Below are positions 5,131 through 9,625 of a DNA stretch of 9,625 nt, one piece after another (the first letter of the stretch is position 1; each line of letters begins with the position of its first letter). The DNA lies in NCBI GenBank assembly GCA_913057765.1, contig CAJXPH010000095.1, forward strand, positions 1 through 9,625. Direction: 5' to 3'. Source of the DNA: an uncultured Campylobacteraceae bacterium (GTDB lineage: Bacteria > Campylobacterota > Campylobacteria > Campylobacterales > Arcobacteraceae). Position numbers and translations under genes: made by a program. The notes under the pieces were generated by a model. It ran no database searches. It had not been told where the DNA came from and saw nothing but the letters and a program-made list of their open reading frames with translations.

Positions 5131-6417
5131 ATGTTTAAGTTAAAAGAACATAATACTAATGTTTTTACTGAGCTATCTGCTGGATTTACTACATTTTTAA
5201 CAATGATGTATATTGTTCCAGTAAATGGATTTATTTTAGCTGATGCCGGGCTTCCAATGGAAGCAGTTGTTACTGCCACAGCACTTATTACAATTTTAGC
5301 GACACTTTTTAGTGGATTATGGTCTAATACCCCAATTGCAATGTCAGTTGGAATGGGACTTAATGCTTTCTTCTCTTATGGTCTAGTATTAGGTATGAAA
5401 ATACCTTGGGAAACAGCTTTAGGGATTGTATTTTTATCAGGTATTCTTTTTGTGATACTTTCATTTACAAACTTTAGAGTCTGGATAATGACCTCTATCC
5501 CTATGAGCCTTAGACGTGCAATTTCTGCAGGTATTGGCTCTTTTATTGCTTTTATTGGTTTAAAACAAATGGGAATGATTGTTAATAATGATGCAACATT
5601 AGTTGGTCTTGGTGATTTTTCAAAAGCTGACGTTCAATTAGGTGTTTTAGGTCTTATTTTAGCTTTTGCATTTTACTCATATAGAATCAAAGGTGCTTTT
5701 ATTTTATCAATTGCTATAACTTCTATTGTAGCTTGGAATTTTGGTTTAGGAGATTTCCCAAAAGAAGTTCTTAGTGCTCCTGCCTCGATTGAACCAATCA
5801 TGTTTAAACTAGATATTATGAGTGCAATATCTCTATCTTTATTACCAGTTATTATTACATTTTTAATTACTGACATGTTCGATACATTGGGTACATTAAC
5901 TGGAGTAGGGACTAGAGCAAAACTTTTCCAAGAAAATAATAAAGATGATAAGTCTTTACAAAAAACACTTGAAGCTGATGCAATTGCAACAGCAGCAGGC
6001 TCTTTACTTGGTGTCTCTACCACTACAGCATTTATTGAAAGTGCCTCTGGAGTTGAAGAAGGTGGTAGAACTGGATTAACTGCTGTTTTTACAGCTTTAT
6101 TTTTTGTTGCAACATTATTTATGTTACCACTATTTAAATCAATACCTGGAAATGCCATTTATCCGGTATTAGTAGTTGTTGGTGTTTTAATGTTTACAGA
6201 ACTAGGAAAGATTAATTTTGAGGATTCAGATTTAGCAACTAGTGCAGGTGCTTTTTTAATTGTTATTTTAATGCCTTTGACTTTCTCTATTACGAACGGA
6301 ATTGCTGCAGGATTTTTAGTGTATACTATCATTAAATTTGCAAGAGGGCAATATAAAGATTTAAATATTGGTATTCTAACAATCACGTTTATTAGTTTAC
6401 TCGCATTTATATTATAA
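5131..6417 (+). CDS. AzgA-type NCS2 family purine (guanine/hypoxanthine) permease
   Basis: 428 residues, the usual length for bacterial AzgA/PbuG-like permeases, inner-membrane transporters that take up guanine, hypoxanthine or adenine with protons. Family signatures: TELSAGFTTFLTMMYIVPVN (13-32); SVGMGLNAFFSYG (72-84), the half-helix region of TM3; LITDMFDTLGTLTGVGT (245-261), with the acidic substrate-site residues of TM8; and EADAIATAAGSLLGVSTTTAF (281-301) plus IESASGVEEGGRTGLTA (302-318), TM10 and the conserved loop. Between and after these are many hydrophobic spans, fitting the 7+7 inverted-repeat fold with about 14 segments. Exact substrate cannot be read from sequence, but the next gene, 9 bp away, is a purine phosphoribosyltransferase, which supports purine base uptake for salvage. 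Confidence 0.92.
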   Translation: MFKLKEHNTNVFTELSAGFTTFLTMMYIVPVNGFILADAGLPMEAVVTATALITILATLFSGLWSNTPIAMSVGMGLNAFFSYGLVLGMKIPWETALGIVFLSGILFVILSFTNFRVWIMTSIPMSLRRAISAGIGSFIAFIGLKQMGMIVNNDATLVGLGDFSKADVQLGVLGLILAFAFYSYRIKGAFILSIAITSIVAWNFGLGDFPKEVLSAPASIEPIMFKLDIMSAISLSLLPVIITFLITDMFDTLGTLTGVGTRAKLFQENNKDDKSLQKTLEADAIATAAGSLLGVSTTTAFIESASGVEEGGRTGLTAVFTALFFVATLFMLPLFKSIPGNAIYPVLVVVGVLMFTELGKINFEDSDLATSAGAFLIVILMPLTFSITNGIAAGFLVYTIIKFARGQYKDLNIGILTITFISLLAFIL

Positions 6418-6420
6418 GGG
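6415..6420 (+). promoter_or_regulatory. Ribosome binding site overlapping a stop codon, fixes the TTG start of the phosphoribosyltransferase
   Basis: TAAGGG includes the permease stop codon TAA and is 6 nt before TTG at 6427. The next in-frame ATG is codon 44, inside the conserved fold, so TTG is the only sensible start. The overlap suggests translational coupling. Confidence 0.75.
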
Positions 6421-6426
6421 ATTTAT

Positions 6427-6873
6427 TTGGAAAAGTATTATTACGGTTACGACGAGTTTAAAAAGGACACACAGACATTAGTTAATAAATGTAGAGATTA
6501 TGAACCAGATGTTCTTTTAGCAGTTGCAAGAGGTGGTTTAACTCTTGCTCATTTGATGGCACAAGCTTTAGATATGAGAAACTTATACTCATTGAATTCA
6601 ATTCATTATGAAGGTGAATTAAAGCTAGATTCTTTCAATATTTTTAACATTCCTGATGTTTCTCATGCAAAAAGAGTATTAATAATTGATGATATTGTTG
6701 ACTCTGGAGAGACAATGGTAGAGATTTTAAAACTTTTAGAAAAGAAATTCCCAGGTGTTGAATTTAAACTTGCAACACTTTTTTATAAAAAAACTGCAAT
6801 TTTACAACCAGACTTTGCTGTTAGAGAAGCAAATGAATGGATTGATTTCTTTTGGGAAGTGGACGTAATCTAA
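6427..6873 (+). CDS. Purine phosphoribosyltransferase, Gpt-like (hypoxanthine/xanthine/guanine type)
   Basis: 148-residue type I phosphoribosyltransferase, close in length to E. coli Gpt (152). It would convert a purine base and PRPP to the nucleotide plus pyrophosphate in the cytoplasm. Landmarks: LAVARGGLTLAHLMAQAL (31-48), the pyrophosphate loop region; RVLIIDDIVDSGETM (83-97), the PRPP-binding motif with the paired aspartates D88/D89; KLATLFYKK (114-122), where K121/K122 would contact the base; and EWIDFFWEVDV (137-147), resembling the C-terminal W-x-x-x-x-W segment of Gpt. Translation starts at TTG (see the overlapping ribosome binding site). Nine bp separate it from the permease stop, so the two form an operon for purine capture. 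Specificity among xanthine, guanine and hypoxanthine is not decided by sequence alone. Confidence 0.88.
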   Translation: MEKYYYGYDEFKKDTQTLVNKCRDYEPDVLLAVARGGLTLAHLMAQALDMRNLYSLNSIHYEGELKLDSFNIFNIPDVSHAKRVLIIDDIVDSGETMVEILKLLEKKFPGVEFKLATLFYKKTAILQPDFAVREANEWIDFFWEVDVI

Positions 6874-6880
6874 TTAAATA

Positions 6881-6914
6881 ATAATAGTTTGAATTTATTA
6901 ATTCAAACTATTAT
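6881..6914 (+). terminator. Perfect 15-bp stem-loop after the purine salvage operon
   Basis: ATAATAGTTTGAATT (6881-6895) pairs perfectly with AATTCAAACTATTAT (6900-6914) around a 4-nt loop (TATT). It begins 8 nt after the phosphoribosyltransferase stop, the right place for a terminator. It is A/T rich and is followed by CTATAAAATA rather than a U run, so intrinsic termination may be weak; it could instead stabilise the transcript 3' end. Confidence 0.55.
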
Positions 6915-6915
6915 C

Positions 6916-6942
6916 TATAAAATATATATAAAATATATATAA
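6916..6942. repeat. 11-bp tandem A-tract repeat upstream of the small HTH gene
   Basis: TATAAAATATA occurs twice in perfect tandem (6916-6926 and 6927-6937), followed by a partial third copy (TATAA, 6938-6942). The AAAA tract recurs every 11 bp, near one helical turn, the pattern expected of intrinsically bent DNA. It lies 37-63 bp upstream of the -10 box of the next gene and could act as an UP-like or curved promoter element; this role is inference. Confidence 0.75.
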
Positions 6943-6978
6943 CTAGTGTTTTTTAGCTAGACTTCAAGGCTAAGTATG

Positions 6979-6984
6979 TATAAT
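6979..6984 (+). promoter_or_regulatory. -10 box of the small HTH gene
   Basis: Perfect TATAAT preceded directly by ATG, with no clear -35 box. Predicted transcript start is near 6991, giving a 24-nt leader to the ATG at 7015 but only about 12 nt without a ribosome binding site to the ATG at 7003. Confidence 0.5.
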
Positions 6985-7014
6985 GGCTTCATAAATTAAC
7001 AAATGGAAAAATCA

Positions 7015-7305
7015 ATGACATTTATTAACTTTAAAAAGTTATTACTCGATGCGGAACTTACTATTCCTAAGTTTACTGCTTTAATCAAAGTAAGTGAAAA
7101 AAATATCCAATCGTATAAAAAGAAAGAAGAAGTTCCTAATGCAATTGCTGCTATTGCCGCATGTTTTGCTAAGATGAATCAAGAAGGCATGGATTACCGT
7201 ACTTTAATGGATGATTTAGATCTTCAAAAGAAAGAAAAAAAAGGTGCTGGTTTTTCTTCAAAGAAGAAAGAGAAGAAAGAGAATAAAGAACCTCTTGAAA
7301 AATAG
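7015..7305 (+). CDS. Small XRE-like helix-turn-helix protein with Lys/Glu-rich tail
   Basis: 96 residues from the chosen start. Residues about 3-52 (FINFKKLLLDAELTIPKF onward, with VSEKNIQSYKKKEEVPNAI) have the helix-turn-helix pattern of lambda-repressor-like proteins: a helix, LTIPKFTALIKVS as helix-turn, NIQSYKKKEEVP as recognition helix, then AIAAIAACFAKM. The usual small residues of the turn are only partly kept, so DNA binding is likely but not certain. Residues about 70-96 are an alternating Lys/Glu tail, probably disordered. The ATG at 7003 would add MEKS but has no ribosome binding site; GGAA at 7005-7008 lies 6 nt before the ATG at 7015, so that start is preferred, though 7003 cannot be excluded. 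It has its own promoter, a terminator-like stem follows, and targets are unknown. Confidence 0.72.
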   Translation: MTFINFKKLLLDAELTIPKFTALIKVSEKNIQSYKKKEEVPNAIAAIAACFAKMNQEGMDYRTLMDDLDLQKKEKKGAGFSSKKKEKKENKEPLEK

Positions 7306-7333
7306 TTTATTAATTAAATTTTAATATTCTTAA

Positions 7334-7361
7334 AACGAGTTTTATCTATTAAAAACTCGTT
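7334..7361. terminator. Stem-loop between convergent genes, likely bidirectional terminator
   Basis: AACGAGTTTT (7334-7343) and AAAACTCGTT (7352-7361) form a perfect 10-bp stem with an 8-nt loop. It sits between the stop of the small HTH gene (7305) and the stop of the convergent GGDEF-EAL gene (7379), so it can serve both transcripts. U runs after the stem are short in both directions. Confidence 0.65.
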
Positions 7362-7378
7362 ATATATGAAATACTCAA

Positions 7379-9517
7379 TTAGATATTTTCATTGTGAAAT
7401 TTTATAAAATCTTTAAAATCATTTTGATTTAATGCTTTAGAATATAACCATCCTTGAATTTCATCACAGTTAGTATTGTTTTTTAAATAATTTTCTTGTT
7501 CTTTTGTTTCAACACCTTCTGCTATAACTTTTAATCCTAGCCCTTTTCCTAATTCAACAATAGTTTTTACAATTGCTTTATCTTTTTGATTTTCAGAAAC
7601 ATCAGTAATAAAAGATTTGTCAATTTTTAGTTTATCTATAGGAAATTGTTTTATATAACTTAATGAAGAATACCCTGTCCCAAAATCATCAATTGCAAGT
7701 TTAACATTAGATTTTTTTAACTGTTCAAAAAGTGTAATCACTTTATTAGTATCTTTTATTATTGAACTTTCTACAACTTCAAGTTCTAAATTTTTCGCTT
7801 CAAGTTTAGTTTCATTTAGTATTTCTTCTATCGTATTTACTATGTCACTGTTATTTATTTGCTCAGAAGCCAAATTAACTGCAACTTTTCCATCTTTTAA
7901 AATATTTTCGTCATTTAAATATTTAAAAAAGTTACATGCATCTAGTAGTACTTGTTTCCCTACTATTATGATATTTTCAGATGTCTCTAGGTGTTTAATA
8001 AATTTATCAGGAGTTAGGATACCTTTTTCTGGATGGTTCCATCTAAGTAATGCTTCTGCTCCAATTATTTGTTTTGATTTAATATTAATCTGAGGTTGAT
8101 AAAAAACTTCAAATTCGTTGTTTTTAATAGCATGTTTAATATCATGCTCCATTTTTATTTTTTTAATAGCGTCTTCAGTCATATATTCATTATAAAATTT
8201 GTATTGATTAATGCCAAGTTTTTTTGCATTATGTAGTGCAGTTTCTGAATGTCTTAATAGATCTTCTGATTCTAAACCATGATTTGGATATATTGAAACC
8301 CCTAAACATGCTGAGATTGTAATTGTATTTTTGTTTAATAGAATCTCTTCTTTAATAGTATTAAATATTCTATTTATTATTGCCGACATATCATCTATAT
8401 TAACTATTTTTTCAAGAACTATTACAAACTCATTTCCTGATACTCTTGCTAGAGTATCATCATGCTTTATAATCTGTTTTAATCTCTTCGCTAAAATTAC
8501 AATTGCTTTATCCCCTAAAATATAACCATAACTATCATTAATGTTTTTTAGATTATTAATATCAATTGAAATTACGGCAAGATTGTGATAGTTTTCATAT
8601 GCTCTTTCCATTGAATATTTTAGTCTTGCAGTTAGTAGTAGTCTATTGGGTAGATTTGTAAGTGCATCATTATGTGTTAAGTATGAAATCATTGATTCTG
8701 ATTCTTTAATTTTTGTAATATCAGAGAATAGGCCAATATAGTTTTCGATTTCACCTTTTTCATTTCTAATAATATTTATATTTAACCATTCAGGATATAT
8801 TTTTCCACTTTTCTTCCTATTAAATATTTCTCCTGCCCAAGAGTCATTTTCCTTAAGGTATTCCCACATATTAGAATAGAATTCATCTTTGTGTTTTGAT
8901 GAATTTAAAATACTTGGGTTTTTCCCTAAAACATCTTCTTTTGTATATTTTGTAATTTTTGTAAATGCATTGTTCACAGAGATGATATTATTATTTTTAT
9001 CTGTTATTAGAATTCCCTCATTTGTATTTTCAAATACAACAAGAGCTTGTTTTATTTTATTTTCATTGATTTTCTTCTGTGTTATGTCCCTTAAAATACA
9101 ATGAGTTTTAGATTTTTTACCAGATTTTAATATAATCCCATCCACTGCAACACATAATTTTTTATTTTCTTTAGTTTGCATATTTAATACGAAGTTTGTG
9201 AGCTTTTTTGTTTTAATAAACGTACCAAATTCATCTTTTATACGTGAGATGTCTTCTTCTTGAACATATTTAGAAATACAAGTTCCAATCACTTCTTTTT
9301 CTTTGTATCCAAGCAGGTCACTCCATTGTTTGTTTATTGTAAGGATTTCCCCATCTAAGTTTACTAACTGGTAAGGTAATGGAGCTTCACTATAAAGTAA
9401 TTTAAACGTTTCTAAGTGATTAAAATAGTCTTTATCAATTTGTATATTTTGAGAATCATTCTTTGATTCTTCCTCTAAGTTTGTTGAAAAGTTTTTATCA
9501 TCATCAGATAAGAACAT
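7379..9517 (-). CDS. PAS-PAS-GGDEF-EAL protein, probable c-di-GMP phosphodiesterase with degenerate GGDEF
   Basis: 712 residues, no membrane segment, so a soluble sensor-effector. Order: PAS 1 about 38-145; PAS 2 about 157-270 with FSDITKIKESE typical of a PAS C-terminus linking onward; GGDEF about 277-440; EAL about 455-705. The cyclase signature reads SGNEF (360-364) instead of GGDEF and the first motif is DINNLKNIND, so cyclase activity is probably lost, leaving a possible GTP-binding regulatory role. The EAL domain keeps E488 (EALLRW), N548 (VNLAS), E580/E583 (LEVVES), D610-D611 (DDFGTGYSSL), K631 (KLKIDKSF), E668 (AEGVET) and Q688 (QGWLYS), so hydrolysis of c-di-GMP to pGpG is expected. 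PAS ligands are unknown; no heme or flavin motif stands out. The ATG at 9517 is preferred over a TTG at 9538 because AAGGGG precedes it. Confidence 0.93.
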   Translation of the reverse strand: MFLSDDDKNFSTNLEEESKNDSQNIQIDKDYFNHLETFKLLYSEAPLPYQLVNLDGEILTINKQWSDLLGYKEKEVIGTCISKYVQEEDISRIKDEFGTFIKTKKLTNFVLNMQTKENKKLCVAVDGIILKSGKKSKTHCILRDITQKKINENKIKQALVVFENTNEGILITDKNNNIISVNNAFTKITKYTKEDVLGKNPSILNSSKHKDEFYSNMWEYLKENDSWAGEIFNRKKSGKIYPEWLNINIIRNEKGEIENYIGLFSDITKIKESESMISYLTHNDALTNLPNRLLLTARLKYSMERAYENYHNLAVISIDINNLKNINDSYGYILGDKAIVILAKRLKQIIKHDDTLARVSGNEFVIVLEKIVNIDDMSAIINRIFNTIKEEILLNKNTITISACLGVSIYPNHGLESEDLLRHSETALHNAKKLGINQYKFYNEYMTEDAIKKIKMEHDIKHAIKNNEFEVFYQPQINIKSKQIIGAEALLRWNHPEKGILTPDKFIKHLETSENIIIVGKQVLLDACNFFKYLNDENILKDGKVAVNLASEQINNSDIVNTIEEILNETKLEAKNLELEVVESSIIKDTNKVITLFEQLKKSNVKLAIDDFGTGYSSLSYIKQFPIDKLKIDKSFITDVSENQKDKAIVKTIVELGKGLGLKVIAEGVETKEQENYLKNNTNCDEIQGWLYSKALNQNDFKDFIKFHNENI

Positions 9518-9521
9518 CGTT

Positions 9522-9527
9522 CCCCTT
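9522..9527 (-). promoter_or_regulatory. Ribosome binding site fixing the GGDEF-EAL start
   Basis: On the minus strand AAGGGG is followed by AACG and ATG at 9517. The longer TTG start at 9538 would place this site inside the coding region and has no site of its own. Confidence 0.7.
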
Positions 9528-9563
9528 TTATAATACAAATATCTAATGTCATAATTTTTCTGT

Positions 9564-9578
9564 ATTATAATTATTATA
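9564..9578 (-). promoter_or_regulatory. Two overlapping candidate -10 boxes of the GGDEF-EAL gene
   Basis: Two TATAAT hexamers on the minus strand (9578-9573 and 9569-9564) lie 47-61 bp before the ATG at 9517. Either would give a leader of about 40-50 nt. No clear -35 box is visible in the A/T-rich DNA up to 9625, and the remaining bases 9579-9625 show nothing else recognisable. Confidence 0.4.
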
Positions 9579-9625
9579 AAATATTTGATTTAATTTTTAT
9601 TTTTAAGAATTATATAATACTTATT

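Noticed and set aside
5673..6158. Minus-strand open frame of 161 codons inside the permease gene
   Set aside because: It is wholly antisense to a strongly conserved AzgA-type permease and shows no motif or start signal.
6943..6973. CTAG pairs and a TTAGC/GCTAA inverted repeat upstream of the small HTH gene
   Set aside because: Arms of 4-5 bp with an 11-nt loop are too short to distinguish from chance in this base composition.

Overview
The window is a low-GC stretch that looks like the chromosome of a Campylobacterota bacterium, most likely an Arcobacter-group species. That placement is inference from base composition, A/T-ending codons, AAGG-type ribosome binding sites, TATAAT boxes without clear -35 boxes, and gene content (heme-linked diguanylate cyclase, small periplasmic cytochrome c, GGDEF/EAL proteins). 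No rRNA, tRNA, CRISPR array, insertion sequence or prophage gene is visible. The first 47 bases are not genomic: they are the end of an Illumina P5 oligo, an 8-base i5 index and the Nextera Read 1 transposon end. The window therefore starts at a contig edge and the first gene is truncated.

Layout: (1) 48-1101 (+), 5'-truncated membrane diguanylate cyclase with a Tll0287-like CxxCH sensor domain; (2) 1146-1496 (+), small secreted c-type cytochrome; (3) 1477-2334 (-), AraC/GyrI-like regulator whose 3' end overlaps the cytochrome gene by 20 bp; (4) 2461-3612 (+), PLP-dependent aminotransferase divergent from the regulator; (5) 3647-4072 (-), unrecognised 141-aa protein; (6) 4129-4986 (-), DUF89 family phosphatase-like protein; (7) 5131-6417 (+), AzgA-type NCS2 purine permease; (8) 6427-6873 (+), Gpt-like purine phosphoribosyltransferase with a TTG start; (9) 7015-7305 (+), small XRE-like helix-turn-helix protein with a charged tail; (10) 7379-9517 (-), PAS-PAS-GGDEF-EAL protein with a degenerate cyclase site and an apparently intact phosphodiesterase site.

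Functional links: the permease and phosphoribosyltransferase are 9 bp apart and form a purine uptake and salvage pair. The AraC-type regulator and the aminotransferase share a 126-bp divergent control region containing symmetric GCAATA elements around the regulator's -35 box. The DUF89 gene and the permease share a second divergent control region with an 11-bp tandem repeat. The two ends of the window carry opposing c-di-GMP enzymes, one likely synthesising it in response to a heme or redox cue and one likely degrading it; they are about 6 kb apart and nothing shows they are co-regulated.

Most genes are recognisable members of known families. I found no convincing new system. The points most worth checking are the adapter at the start, the two repeat-bearing divergent promoters, the phased A-tract repeat upstream of the small HTH gene, and the possible pairing of the heme-sensor cyclase with the small cytochrome.
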